Shown in pieces: positions 41,565-50,144 of a stretch of DNA of 64,000 nt (positions are counted from its first letter, which is position 1; each line of letters opens with the position of its first letter). Origin of the DNA: CAWBRT01 sp049519595 (GTDB lineage Bacteria; Acidobacteriota; Terriglobia; Terriglobales; Acidobacteriaceae). The stretch covers positions 1 through 64,000 of the forward strand of contig JBEKQP010000002.1 of the NCBI GenBank assembly GCA_049519595.1, written 5' to 3'. The notes beneath the pieces were generated by a model that worked only from the letters and a program-made list of their open reading frames with translations, was not told where the DNA came from and made no database searches. A program made the position numbers and the translations under genes.

Positions 41565-42685
41565 CAGATCACCTCCAGCTCTGCCTGCAGAGCTCCAGCC
41601 GCTTTGATTGCCTGCAGAATCGAGATCACGTCCTGCGCCGTAGCACCAATCGCCTGCAGGCCGTTGACCAGTTGTTCGACGCTTGCCCCCTCGCGCAGTT
41701 CGATTCGTCTGGCCGGACTGTCCTGCATCTTCACCGTAGTCTGCGGAGTCACCACGGTTTGCCCTCCTTTGCTGAAGGGCAGTGGCTGAGAAACCTTCAA
41801 CTCGGTCGCCACCTCGATGGACAAGTTGCCATGCAGAATCGAGACCGCCCCAAGGCTCACATTCTTGCCCATCACGATCGTCCCAGTGCGCTCGCTGACC
41901 ACCACTTTTGCCTTTTGGGTAACGGGAATCTCCAGATTCTCCACCTTGGCCAGCAATGCCGGAATAGGCCCCGCTTTCTCACCTGCCTTTAGCTCCACGA
42001 TGCGGCCGTCAGCCGCCCTCGCCACCACCATTTGGCCGAGCTCGCGGTTGATGCTTTCTGCGATCCGCTGCGCCGTCTCGAAGTCAGGCTCGCGCAACAG
42101 CAGCGCCAACCTGGGAAGAACGCTCAAGTCCACCGTGGATTCCCGCTCCACCAACCCGCCACCCGGAATTCTGCCCGCGGTCGGATGGTTCACCTGCTTC
42201 GAGGCGCCAACCCCGCCCGCACTATACCCGCCGACCGTAAGCGTGCCCTGCGCCGCGGCATAGATCTGGCCATCGGCGGCGCGCAACGGAGTCATCAGCA
42301 GCGTGCCGCCGTTCAGCGAACTGGCGTCGCCCATGCTGGAAACGGTCACATCCAGTTGCATGCCGGGACGCGCGAAAGCCGGCAGATTCGCGGTCACGAA
42401 TACCGATGCCGCATTCTTCACTTTCACTTGCGTCGCCACAATCTGCATCCCCATTTTCTGCAGCGCATTGGCCAACATCTGCGTCGTAAAAATGGTTTGC
42501 TGACTGTCGCCGGTTCCTCTCAGCCCGACGACAAGCCCGTATCCGATCAGGGGATTCTCCCGCACGCCCTCCACCGTCGCCAGCTCGCGCACCCGCGCCG
42601 TCCGCACCTGGCTGGCGCTTAACGGCCATGGCGACGGCAACAGTGCGATGATCACCGCCAGCGTGAATCCTCGACCCAGTCTCAT
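41564..42685 (-). CDS. flgI: Flagellar P-ring protein FlgI
   Basis: A 373-residue periplasmic protein with a signal peptide (LAVIIALLPSPWPLSASQ). VRELATVEGVRENPLIGYGL and GLRGTGDSQQT are diagnostic. The P-ring acts as a bushing in the peptidoglycan, so the cell is diderm. GAGGG precedes the ATG at 42685. It follows flgH. Confidence 0.96.
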   Translation of the reverse strand: MRLGRGFTLAVIIALLPSPWPLSASQVRTARVRELATVEGVRENPLIGYGLVVGLRGTGDSQQTIFTTQMLANALQKMGMQIVATQVKVKNAASVFVTANLPAFARPGMQLDVTVSSMGDASSLNGGTLLMTPLRAADGQIYAAAQGTLTVGGYSAGGVGASKQVNHPTAGRIPGGGLVERESTVDLSVLPRLALLLREPDFETAQRIAESINRELGQMVVARAADGRIVELKAGEKAGPIPALLAKVENLEIPVTQKAKVVVSERTGTIVMGKNVSLGAVSILHGNLSIEVATELKVSQPLPFSKGGQTVVTPQTTVKMQDSPARRIELREGASVEQLVNGLQAIGATAQDVISILQAIKAAGALQAELEVI

Positions 42686-42692
42686 CAAGCCC

Positions 42693-43391
42693 TCAAAAAT
42701 TCAACAGCCGCAGCAGCGTACGCATCACGATGTTTGGCTGCCGGGTTCCATCGCTCACCACGCCCTTGCCGCGGATGGTGAGTTCCAGGTTGCTCATCTG
42801 CGAAGAGAGAATGCTGTTGCCCAGAGCAATGTCCGCCGGCCGCACAATACCTCGCAAAGTAATGTCCTGATGCTGGTTGTCCGCCAGGATCGAGTGGCGC
42901 GCCTCCACCACCAGGTCTCCGTTGGCGAGAACGGCGACGACCGTCCCCGAAAGTGTGCTTTGGATGGTGGAGTTCGAAGCTGCCTGCCCTTGGCCTTTGA
43001 GCTGATAACTCGAATTGGGCGAGAACAGTTGGGCGACGCCCGTGGTCTTCAGAGCGCCCGGCAGACCGGTGATCCCGGAGCTGGCACTGAGGGAACGCTG
43101 CACATTCACCATTCCGGTCTGATTGGCGGTTGTCTGTTCGGAGATATTGATGACGATTAAGTCGTGCAGCCGCCCCGCCTTGTAATCGGCCGCCAGTTGA
43201 CCGATCCCCGCGTTGTCGCTCCACAGGCTTCCAGCGGTCCTTCCCGGAACCGCGGCGACGGGCTGCTCCTTCAGGCCGCTCAGATACTCCTCGAGTGTGT
43301 GCTGATCCTTCGCTTTGTTCGCCGCCTGCGCTCCGCCGCATGCTGCCCAGAGCAACATCACGATCAACGGGAATGCTGCCCTGCTCTTCAT
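42693..43391 (-). CDS. flgH: Flagellar L-ring protein FlgH
   Basis: A 232-residue outer-membrane protein with an N-terminal signal and a possible lipobox (LLWAACGG). SLWSDNAGIGQLAADYKAGR and LHDLIVINISEQTTA match FlgH, as does the C-terminal region. It forms the L ring, again showing an outer membrane. GGAG precedes the ATG at 43391, which overlaps the flgA stop. Confidence 0.94.
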   Translation of the reverse strand: MKSRAAFPLIVMLLWAACGGAQAANKAKDQHTLEEYLSGLKEQPVAAVPGRTAGSLWSDNAGIGQLAADYKAGRLHDLIVINISEQTTANQTGMVNVQRSLSASSGITGLPGALKTTGVAQLFSPNSSYQLKGQGQAASNSTIQSTLSGTVVAVLANGDLVVEARHSILADNQHQDITLRGIVRPADIALGNSILSSQMSNLELTIRGKGVVSDGTRQPNIVMRTLLRLLNF

Positions 43392-43939
43392 TGCGAATTC
43401 TCCACGCCTCGCAATTGCCGTGGCCCGGTCACGATCGCCGCGAAAATCCTGTTGCCGGCGAGCGCCCTGGTGCGGATAATCTCGCCGACATCCCCTCCCT
43501 CCAGGCAAATCACCGGGAACGAGAGATTGGCTCCCGGGATCGTCATCTCAAGCCTTGCCGTCTCACCGGGATGCACGGCTGAACCACGCTTCGGACGCCG
43601 GTTAGCTTGGGGACGGTCGACCGTGGCATTCGCCGGCCGACAGCGAAATGCCACCAGGAAAGGCAGACACTCCACCGAGTTTGAGCAGCGCACGGTTGCC
43701 AGGTACGCGTCGCGAGTGGTCCGCTGCAAGCCTGCCAGGCGGAATGAAGCCGCTGGAATGGCGAGCTGCGATGAATCAAGAATGCGCAGGGACCGACGGT
43801 CCACCCCCAAGCCCTCCGGCTGAATACAGTTCGTCTGCTGTTCAAGCAGCTGCGCAATGCGCTCGACGGCTCCAGCCTGCTGCGTCCAACCTACCCGCGG
43901 CAAGCTCGTCAGCACCAGGATGATCAGTACGATTCTCAT
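43388..43939 (-). CDS. flgA: P-ring assembly chaperone FlgA
   Basis: A 183-residue periplasmic protein with a signal peptide and a C-terminal SAF domain: VHPGETARLEMTIPGANLSF, GEIIRTRALAGNRIFAAIV. FlgA is needed to assemble the FlgI ring. It lies between flgG and flgH and overlaps both, an arrangement common outside the enterobacteria. Confidence 0.85.
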   Translation of the reverse strand: MRIVLIILVLTSLPRVGWTQQAGAVERIAQLLEQQTNCIQPEGLGVDRRSLRILDSSQLAIPAASFRLAGLQRTTRDAYLATVRCSNSVECLPFLVAFRCRPANATVDRPQANRRPKRGSAVHPGETARLEMTIPGANLSFPVICLEGGDVGEIIRTRALAGNRIFAAIVTGPRQLRGVENSQ

Positions 43940-44727
43940 TACCGCCCCAGGGTATTCAACTGTTGCAGCATCTGATCGGCGGCGCTGACCGCCCTGGAAT
44001 TTGACTCATACGATCGCTGCGCCAGGATCATCTGCACGAACTCGTCTACCAGGCTCACGTTGGATTGTTCGAGCATCCCTTGCTGCAACGTCCCAAGGCC
44101 ACCGCTACCGCCGGGGACATCGACAAGCGGATCTCCAGAAGCCGTCGTCGGCAAAAACAGATTGCTGCCCACGCTGTTCAATCCGCCGGTATTGGGAAAC
44201 GTGGCCAACTGGATTTGCCCGAGCTGTTGCGACTTAGTCTGCCCCGGTTGCGTCACGCTGACCGTGCCATCGCTGCCGATCGTAACGTTGGTCGCATTGC
44301 TCGGAATCGCAATCGCAGGGATCAGCGGATTGCCATCCGAGGTGACGATGTTTCCTTGCGAATCCAGTTGAAAGTTGCCGCAGCGCGTATATCCCGTATC
44401 ACCGTTGGGCAGCTTGATCTGGAAAAATCCATTCCCCTGGATTGCTAAATCCAACGAGTTCCCGGTGGAAGTGAAATCCCCCTGGGCTTGAATCACCTCG
44501 GTCGCAGCCGAACGGGTGCCAAGACCAACCTGCAAACCTGACGAAACCGTCTGCTGCGTCGAGGCCGAGCCGGGCATGATCACGCTCTGATACATCAGGT
44601 CCTGAAACTGCACCCGCCGCCGGCGAAAACCCGTCGTGCTGGCATTGGCCAGGTTGTTGGCCACGTTATCAAGATTTGTTTGCTGGGCACCCATGCCGCT
44701 GGCTGCCGTATATAAAGCACGAAACAT
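43939..44727 (-). CDS. flgG: Flagellar distal rod protein FlgG
   Basis: A 262-residue rod protein. MFRALYTAASGMGAQQTNLD and NLANASTTGFRRRRV at the N-terminus, and ESNSRAVSAADQMLQQLN at the C-terminus, are diagnostic. It follows flgF across an 82-base spacer that holds a repeat copy. Confidence 0.96.
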   Translation of the reverse strand: MFRALYTAASGMGAQQTNLDNVANNLANASTTGFRRRRVQFQDLMYQSVIMPGSASTQQTVSSGLQVGLGTRSAATEVIQAQGDFTSTGNSLDLAIQGNGFFQIKLPNGDTGYTRCGNFQLDSQGNIVTSDGNPLIPAIAIPSNATNVTIGSDGTVSVTQPGQTKSQQLGQIQLATFPNTGGLNSVGSNLFLPTTASGDPLVDVPGGSGGLGTLQQGMLEQSNVSLVDEFVQMILAQRSYESNSRAVSAADQMLQQLNTLGR

Positions 44728-44737
44728 GCTTCACCCC

Positions 44738-44812
44738 CTAGAGCAACTTCAAGGTTGATGTCCACAGCCTGCCCGGCTCTGCATGGGGCATACCTTACGC
44801 GAATGTGGTCTA
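44738..44812. repeat. Divergent copy of the dispersed repeat between flgF and flgG
   Basis: Begins CTAGAGCAACTTC and ends GCGAATGTGGTCTA, like the ends of repeat A1. Its last bases supply the TAG stop of flgF. The middle differs from A1 but resembles the copy at 36392-36477. Confidence 0.5.
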
Positions 44813-45541
44813 CACTTTCGGCAGCTCTTGCGCCGCAAGCTGGTTGAACTGAGAATGAAACGTGGCCAGCGCCCGCTGTAACATCTCTGCGCTTCGCTGA
44901 ATCGAGATCAGCTCGACGGCTCCGGAGATGGGATTGACATTGGACGATTCAAGCTTCCCCTGCTGCACGGTGGACTGAGTCGCCGCTCCCGCGGCCGCCT
45001 GGGGCGCAGAATAATAGGACGCGCCGGCGCCGGTGATCGGAGTCGAGGGCGGGAACTCCACAACACGCAGCTTGCCGGCCAGCGCCCCATTAATCGAGAT
45101 CGTGCCGTCACCGCTGACCGTGAGCGAACCGTTTGCTAATTGGATCGGGCCTTGGTCGCCCAGCACCGGATCGCCGGATGAGCTCAGCAATTGGCCACTG
45201 GCGGAAAGCCGGAACGAACCGTTGCGCGTGTAGCGCACCCCATCGCCGGTTTGCACGGCGAAAAAGCCTGGCCCGGCAATCGCGATGTCCAGCGGATTAC
45301 CGGTGCTTTCCAGGTTCCCCTGCGCAGAATTGAGCGATGGACCGTTCAGCACCCCGAATTCGTTGATCAGTTGAGTGCCGTTCGCCGCCCGTGCCCTGAC
45401 CCCCGCCATGACGCTCTGAAAAGTTGCATTCTGACCCCGGAAACCGGTCGTGCTGACATTAGCCAGGTTATTGGCAGCCAGATCGAGCGCCTGCATCTTC
45501 GCCACCAGTCCCGCACATGCTGCGTAATAGCCGCTGTCCAC
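44810..45541 (-). CDS. flgF: Flagellar rod protein FlgF
   Basis: A 243-residue proximal-rod protein. ALDLAANNLANVSTTGFR at the N-terminus and VNPISGAVELISIQRSAEML at the C-terminus match FlgF. The start is GTG with GGAGG six bases upstream. A sigma-54-type promoter lies 25 bases upstream, so it heads the flgF-flgG-flgA-flgH-flgI-flgJ operon. Confidence 0.93.
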   Translation of the reverse strand: MDSGYYAACAGLVAKMQALDLAANNLANVSTTGFRGQNATFQSVMAGVRARAANGTQLINEFGVLNGPSLNSAQGNLESTGNPLDIAIAGPGFFAVQTGDGVRYTRNGSFRLSASGQLLSSSGDPVLGDQGPIQLANGSLTVSGDGTISINGALAGKLRVVEFPPSTPITGAGASYYSAPQAAAGAATQSTVQQGKLESSNVNPISGAVELISIQRSAEMLQRALATFHSQFNQLAAQELPKV

Positions 45542-45565
45542 TGTGGCCTCCGTCCACTGTGTCAG

Positions 45566-45581
45566 AGCAGGACTGCTGCCA
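45566..45581 (-). promoter_or_regulatory. Sigma-54 promoter of the flgF-flgJ operon
   Basis: On the minus strand TGGCAGCAGTCCTGCT, with exact GG-N10-GC spacing and close to TGGCAC-N5-TTGCW. The predicted start leaves about 14 bases that include the GGAGG site of flgF. Confidence 0.65.
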
Positions 45582-45602
45582 AATTGATTGGGGAATTCTT
45601 AG

Positions 45603-45732
45603 AGCGCGTTTCATAAATGGTGCTTTGAAGGGGCATGGCTTTAGCCATGCCGTCCAGAGTCAGAAAAAACGGGGCTTTAGCCCCCGAGGAATGCATGCTT
45701 TTCGCCTGAAATAGATTTATGAAACAAGCGCT
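45603..45732. repeat. Composite palindromic intergenic element B
   Basis: Ends are inverted repeats: AGCGCGTTTCATAAAT (45603-45618) and ATTTATGAAACAAGCGCT (45715-45732). Inside are two perfect hairpins with TTTA loops: GGCATGGCTTTAGCCATGCC (45632-45651) and GGGGCTTTAGCCCC (45671-45684). No coding capacity. It lies just upstream of the flgF promoter and past the end of the fliD-fliS-fliT block. Confidence 0.75.
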
Positions 45733-45766
45733 ATGACAACTTCGCGAACGGAAGATCCCATGAAGA

Positions 45767-46099
45767 TTAAAATCTCATGGTCGTTTGATTGGTCTCCATC
45801 CAGTTCTTGACACTGCCGCAGTGCCGTATCGCCCGGCCGATTCGATCCCGTTCCACGTGGGCATTGATTCGCGCCTCCGCCAGCGTTTGGTTCGCTTTGG
45901 TCAGTGCAGCGCGATACTCCAGCAGGACCGGAGCTGTCGGGTTGCTCGTGGAGAGAAGCTGAGCAGCTTGTTCGGCAATCTTGTCGAGCCTTCGCCGACA
46001 CCGCAAGGCGCGGCTGTAATCGCCGCCCGAGATACACTTCACCAGTTCGCCTGATGTTTCCAGCAGATCGTTTGCCAGCTCTCGCAACACTGTGCCCAT
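45767..46099 (-). CDS. FliT-like protein (position-based)
   Basis: A 110-residue helical protein after fliD and fliS, the usual place of the FliD chaperone FliT. The sequence is charged and helical (LRELANDLLETSGELVKCIS, then YSRALRCRRRLDKIAEQAAQ) but no firm family motif is seen. It starts one base after the fliS stop. Confidence 0.5.
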   Translation of the reverse strand: MGTVLRELANDLLETSGELVKCISGGDYSRALRCRRRLDKIAEQAAQLLSTSNPTAPVLLEYRAALTKANQTLAEARINAHVERDRIGRAIRHCGSVKNWMETNQTTMRF

Positions 46100-46100
46100 C

Positions 46101-46574
46101 CTAGGCAGTCCAGCCGCTATGAGCTGCGGCCTCGTCGGGCGCGGGCGGCGGGCTCGCATCGGAGAGTCCGGCCGGCTCGCTCGTGCGACGTTGTTGCCTG
46201 AGCTGTTCCGTAGCGGCTTCGTTCCAGGCGCTTCGAACCGTCATGACCATGTCGGCAATGGCGGCAAATGTATCGGCTGAGGCTTTCATCGAGGCTTCCA
46301 ACAGCTTTCCACGAACCGTCGAATAAAACCGGTCGAGATTCTGCGCGACCTCGCCTCCGCGTTCGAAATCCAGGCGTCCCTGCAACTGTCCCAGCGCCAG
46401 CAGGCAGTGCTTCACCTGTGCGGTGCGCTCCTCGATGTCATTGTGCTTCTGGGCCGCTATCGCCCCGCGAATGTCCTGCAGAACGGCGTCGTAAAGAGCA
46501 ACCACTAATTGCAGTGGGGTGGCGCCCTGAATATCGATTTCCCGATAAACGGATTGGGCATTTTGTGGGTTCAT
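46101..46574 (-). CDS. fliS: Flagellin export chaperone FliS
   Basis: A 157-residue helical protein. YREIDIQGATPLQLVVALYD and the following helices match FliS, which keeps flagellin soluble until export. The C-terminal 30 residues are a Pro/Ala-rich tail not usual in the family. It overlaps the fliD stop in a TAATG. Confidence 0.9.
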   Translation of the reverse strand: MNPQNAQSVYREIDIQGATPLQLVVALYDAVLQDIRGAIAAQKHNDIEERTAQVKHCLLALGQLQGRLDFERGGEVAQNLDRFYSTVRGKLLEASMKASADTFAAIADMVMTVRSAWNEAATEQLRQQRRTSEPAGLSDASPPPAPDEAAAHSGWTA

Positions 46575-47941
46575 TAGCTCGACGATGAAGTATTGATTCC
46601 TAACTCTTCGTTTATTTGTTGTAGCTGGCTGGGGTAGTCTTCCAGCAAGGCGTTCAGCGCACTGTACTGTGTTACCAGATTGCTATGCTGCGACGTGATC
46701 TGCGTCTCGATGTCATTGATCTGGCCCTGTAGATCCGTATAGGTGCTCTGCAGGTTGTTGCTGTCGACCGTGAGCGCGCCCTTGGCCGGGTCCGTCAGCG
46801 TTGTGAGGCTGCTCTGGAGGGTGGTGGCGAAGCCGTTGGTCGACTGCATGAACGTCTGCAAATCGCTGCTGTTGTTCTGTGCGGCAGCGCTCAGCGTGGA
46901 ATTGTCGACCGTAAGCGTGCCATCGTCGTTCATGGTGATGCCAAGGCTGGCCAGGCTGGAGAAACTGGCGTTGCTACTGTTGGTGTAAGTCATCAACTGC
47001 AATAGCTCCGACTGCACCGTCGCCAGAGTCCCGTCGCTGCCCAGCGGCCCTTGCGTCTGCGTCGTGGAGTTGTAGGTGAACTGGGCGTTGATGTCTCCGA
47101 TGGCCGTGTTGTAGGAGCTGACGAATTGGTTCACCGCCTGCGTTATGTTGTCGGTGTTCGGGGCAACGCTGAGCTGAATCTGCGAACCCACATCGGTCCC
47201 TGCCAAATTGAGCGTCACCCCCGGAATTGCTCCCGTAACCGTGTTGCTGGCGCTGTCCACGGGAACCCCATCCACCGTCAACTGTGCGTCTATTCCCGCC
47301 GTTCCCTGGCTGAAGCTCAATCCGGTCGGGCTGCTGGTGACGGAAATGTCGCCGGCTTCCCCCGACTGATTGCTGACCAGCGCCAAGCGGGAGCCGCTCG
47401 AGTCCGTGACAACGCTAGCCGTCACCCCCAGGTTCTGGCTGTTGATGTAGCTGGCAGCGGTCGAAAGCGTGTCGTGCGAGGAGTCGAAGGTCAGGGTGGT
47501 CGGCGTTCCGCCAACGGTTATCGTCAGGTTGCCGGGAGTAAAGGTGGCGGTGGTCGAATCCTTCAGGGAGTTGCTGTACCAGGAACCGGTCGTCGCCAGC
47601 TTCGTCACCGTAATTAAATGATTGCTGTTAGCGGCCGATGAGGTCGCGGTTGCGCTCAAGACTGATGTGTCGCTGCTGGTTGCGGTCTGCGATTGGAGCG
47701 CCCCCAACGGGTCGGTCAGCGCCTGCACGCTGGTGAGCAGCGACGACAAGTCGGTGTTGATGCTCGTCAGATCGCTTTCCTGGGTCTGGATGGTTGCCTG
47801 CTGGTTTTGCATCGCCGTTTCCGGTGCACGCTCCCCAGCTTCGATTTGAGAGACCACGCTGCTCACGTCGATGCCCGACCCGGAGAGGGGATTCGACATG
47901 GTGATTCCTGTGTTTGCGATGTTAATTGCGGTGGTTGACAT
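46574..47941 (-). CDS. fliD: Filament cap protein FliD
   Basis: A 455-residue cap protein (HAP2). The N-terminal region SGIDVSSVVSQIEAGERAPE is typical, and the C-terminal coiled coil (TDLQGQINDIETQITSQHSN, then YSALNALLEDYPSQLQQI) fits. GAGAGGG lies ahead of the ATG. It heads fliD-fliS-fliT-like, preceded by the unknown gene at 47955. Confidence 0.95.
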   Translation of the reverse strand: MSTTAINIANTGITMSNPLSGSGIDVSSVVSQIEAGERAPETAMQNQQATIQTQESDLTSINTDLSSLLTSVQALTDPLGALQSQTATSSDTSVLSATATSSAANSNHLITVTKLATTGSWYSNSLKDSTTATFTPGNLTITVGGTPTTLTFDSSHDTLSTAASYINSQNLGVTASVVTDSSGSRLALVSNQSGEAGDISVTSSPTGLSFSQGTAGIDAQLTVDGVPVDSASNTVTGAIPGVTLNLAGTDVGSQIQLSVAPNTDNITQAVNQFVSSYNTAIGDINAQFTYNSTTQTQGPLGSDGTLATVQSELLQLMTYTNSSNASFSSLASLGITMNDDGTLTVDNSTLSAAAQNNSSDLQTFMQSTNGFATTLQSSLTTLTDPAKGALTVDSNNLQSTYTDLQGQINDIETQITSQHSNLVTQYSALNALLEDYPSQLQQINEELGINTSSSS

Positions 47942-47954
47942 TCGCTAATCCCTC

Positions 47955-48308
47955 TCAGAGCGTCACATCGAGTTCGCGATCGGGCGATTCGTTCTCTTCG
48001 GCACCGGCGTCAACCTCTTCCGAGGCTTGCTCATCCACCACCCCGCTGAGGTTTCGCTCTTCACCTTCGCCGTTCTGGTGTCTTTTCTGCCGATCAGCCT
48101 CGCGGTCTTCCCGAGATTTCGGCGGGCGCCGCAGCCTGCCGGGCTCGTTGCCTTCGGTTTCGGTCTCCACCGATGCGGCGGCCAACACCGGCAGCTCCGC
48201 TCCCGATGCTTGCATGCGGCTGTCCATGGCGGATGAGAAGGAACTAATTCTCCCGCTCGCGCTTGATCCCGCGGGCAGGAGGGGTGGTAATGTGCCGTCA
48301 ATTCGCAT
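47955..48308 (-). CDS. Unknown acidic/basic protein between fliC and fliD
   Basis: A 117-residue protein I do not recognise. It begins MRIDGTLPPLLPAGSSAS, has a basic stretch (RLRRPPKSREDREADRQKRH) and an acidic tail ending DRELDVTL. It is probably disordered. AAGGGGGG precedes the ATG, which favours real translation, and the gene runs into fliD 13 bases later. Position suggests a filament-related role (FlaG is one candidate, but its motif is not visible). Confidence 0.55.
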   Translation of the reverse strand: MRIDGTLPPLLPAGSSASGRISSFSSAMDSRMQASGAELPVLAAASVETETEGNEPGRLRRPPKSREDREADRQKRHQNGEGEERNLSGVVDEQASEEVDAGAEENESPDRELDVTL

Positions 48309-48385
48309 GACGCATCCCCCCTTTTCACCCTCTTTCCAGGCCCCCGGCACACGCCATAGTTGCGCGTGTTGAGGTCAAACTCCTC

Positions 48386-48419
48386 ATAAAAATCGGGGCG
48401 GAGATCGCTCTCCGCCCCG
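48386..48419 (-). terminator. Rho-independent terminator of fliC
   Basis: A perfect 10-bp stem, CGGGGCGGAG/CTCCGCCCCG (48394-48403 with 48410-48419), with a six-base loop, followed on the minus strand by ATTTTTAT. It lies 17 bases after the fliC stop. Confidence 0.9.
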
Positions 48420-48435
48420 TGGTTTCGACCTAGCC

Positions 48436-49617
48436 TTAGCCTTGCAACAGGGTGAGAATGCCCTTCTGCATCTGGTTGGACTGGGCCATGGCAGCCATGC
48501 CGGTCTGGCTCAGAATGCTGTACTTGGTCATGTCGGCCACCGTCGAACTTACGTCGGCCGAGGTGATGTTGCTGGAAGCGGTAGTCAGGTTCTGCGTCTG
48601 GCTGCTCATGACGTTGGTCGCTGCCTGCAACTGGTTGACGCCGGCACCGATATTGCCGCGCAACGCCGCCACCGAGGAAATTGCGTTATTAATGTCGGTC
48701 AGTGCGGTCTGAGCAGACCCCGTGCTCTGCAGATTGTCATTGCTGAGGCTGATGCCGTTCATGTTGCCGCTGTCAAACTTCCCGAGCGCGACCCCGATGG
48801 TACCGCTACCCGCCACGGTCGAGTCACTCAGATACACATTCATCGTGCTGGAGTCGGTGGTGTGGGCGACCGTATCCGCCGAAGTGTCACCGTTGATTTT
48901 GATCGTCGATCCACCGTCGGCGAGCGGGTCGGTGGCGCTTCCGCGGTTTTGCGTGTCCGACACCACGACGTTGCCGGTACTGTCTAGCGAGGCAACCAAC
49001 CCCGTGCCCGAGTTGTTAATGTCGCTGATCAGTCCGCCAACTGTGGTGTCCCCGGTCGAAGCGCCAAAGGTTTGGGTTGTATAGGCAGGCGTTGCTAGCG
49101 TTTTATCCCAGTACTTGATTTTCATGTCTCCGGTGATGGCACTGCTCAGACCGGCCGGGTTAGCAACAGCGGTCGTGACCTGGTTGTTGTTGTTTTGCCC
49201 GCCAGTGAAGATGGCGTTTCCGTTGTAAGTCGTTTGCGTTCCAATATTGTCGATTTCACTCTTGATGGACGAGAATTCATTGTCCAGCGCCTGACTTTGG
49301 GAAGTGGTCAAAGAGCCGCTGGACGCTTCGGTCGCCAGCGTAATTCCGCGGTTCAGCAGGCTTGTCACCTGGGCCAGAGCGCCATCGGCAATTTGCAGCT
49401 CGCCGATGCCGTTGGTCGCATTCAGCGAGGACTGGGTAAGAGCCGCGACGTTGGCGTTCAGGCCATCGGCAATGGACAGGCCGGCAGCATCGTCGGCACC
49501 GGAGTTGATACGCTGGCCGGACGAGAGCTGCTCCAACGTCTTCTGCATATTGGCGTTGGTGATCGACATCTGGTTCTGGGCGGCCATCGAGGCAACGTTG
49601 TTCAGAATGCTTAGCAT
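48436..49617 (-). CDS. fliC: Flagellin FliC
   Basis: A 393-residue filament subunit. The D0/D1 helices are clear at both ends (LNNVASMAAQNQMSITNANM, LSSGQRINSGADDAAGLSIA; C-terminal SNITSADVSSTVADMTKYSI and MQKGILTLLQG). The central Ser/Thr/Asp-rich D2-like region is variable. The start at 49617 has AGGAG seven bases upstream; the longer open frame is the translated leader. It has a perfect FliA promoter and its own terminator. Confidence 0.97.
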   Translation of the reverse strand: MLSILNNVASMAAQNQMSITNANMQKTLEQLSSGQRINSGADDAAGLSIADGLNANVAALTQSSLNATNGIGELQIADGALAQVTSLLNRGITLATEASSGSLTTSQSQALDNEFSSIKSEIDNIGTQTTYNGNAIFTGGQNNNNQVTTAVANPAGLSSAITGDMKIKYWDKTLATPAYTTQTFGASTGDTTVGGLISDINNSGTGLVASLDSTGNVVVSDTQNRGSATDPLADGGSTIKINGDTSADTVAHTTDSSTMNVYLSDSTVAGSGTIGVALGKFDSGNMNGISLSNDNLQSTGSAQTALTDINNAISSVAALRGNIGAGVNQLQAATNVMSSQTQNLTTASSNITSADVSSTVADMTKYSILSQTGMAAMAQSNQMQKGILTLLQG

Positions 49618-49729
49618 GTGATTCTCCTTTTCTTGCGGTTCCTCCTGCCCCGAAGTTGCGGGCGCGAGCCCAATGCCCGCTTCTTCTTGCCGCTTCTCGC
49701 CGGCCGGAACCGTGCGTTGTTCAACCACC

Positions 49730-49756
49730 TTATCGGCAGCGCTTTTCACAGCTTTA
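49730..49756 (-). promoter_or_regulatory. FliA (sigma-28) promoter of fliC
   Basis: On the minus strand TAAA (49756-49753), exactly 15 bases, then GCCGATAA (49737-49730): a perfect consensus. It leaves a leader of about 105 bases before the fliC ATG. Confidence 0.95.
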
Positions 49757-49906
49757 GCGCTGACTCGCCGCGAATAAAGATCTTTCTATTTAGTTCGCCG
49801 GCTGCACCTGCCAATTCGCGCCCGCCGCCCGATGCTCACTGAAGAAGGCTCACCGATATGCCGATGGCCTTTGTGAGGGGCGGCGCCTCACCGCCGCACA
49901 CCACAA

Positions 49907-50140
49907 ATGATTAAGCTCACAAAGCTCAACAATCAGCCGTTTGCCGTCAATGCAGACCTTATTAAGTTTGTCGAGCAATCTCCGGACACGGTTTTGACCT
50001 TGGTTTCCGGTGAAAAGATCGTGGTACGAGAGAGCGCGGAAGAAGTCATTCGCCGAGTGGTTGAATTCCGGCGCGTCGTCTTAGAAGGAGTCGCAGGCAA
50101 GCATTGCGGCGGCTCAAACAGCGAGTCCAGTCGAGGGTAG
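49907..50140 (+). CDS. flbD: FlbD/SwrD-family small flagellar protein
   Basis: A 77-residue protein with the FlbD pattern MIKLTKLNNQPFAVNADLIK, then VLTLVSGEKIVVRESAEEVI. In Gram-positive bacteria SwrD raises motor torque. Here it directly precedes motA, which fits a stator-related role. It is unrelated to Caulobacter FlbD. Confidence 0.88.
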   Translation: MIKLTKLNNQPFAVNADLIKFVEQSPDTVLTLVSGEKIVVRESAEEVIRRVVEFRRVVLEGVAGKHCGGSNSESSRG

Positions 50141-50144
50141 CTCC

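Noticed and set aside
44770..44800. GG-N10-GC match on the minus strand ahead of flgG
   Set aside because: Only the two dinucleotides fit; the rest departs from the RpoN consensus and it lies inside a repeat copy.
48309..48385. Promoter for the unknown gene-fliD-fliS block
   Set aside because: TTGACC and TATGGC are present but only 14 bases apart, and no FliA or RpoN element is seen; no call made.
49840..49875. RpoN- or FliA-like sequence ahead of flbD
   Set aside because: The GG to GC spacing is eleven, not ten, and no TAAA lies at the right distance from GCCGATGG.
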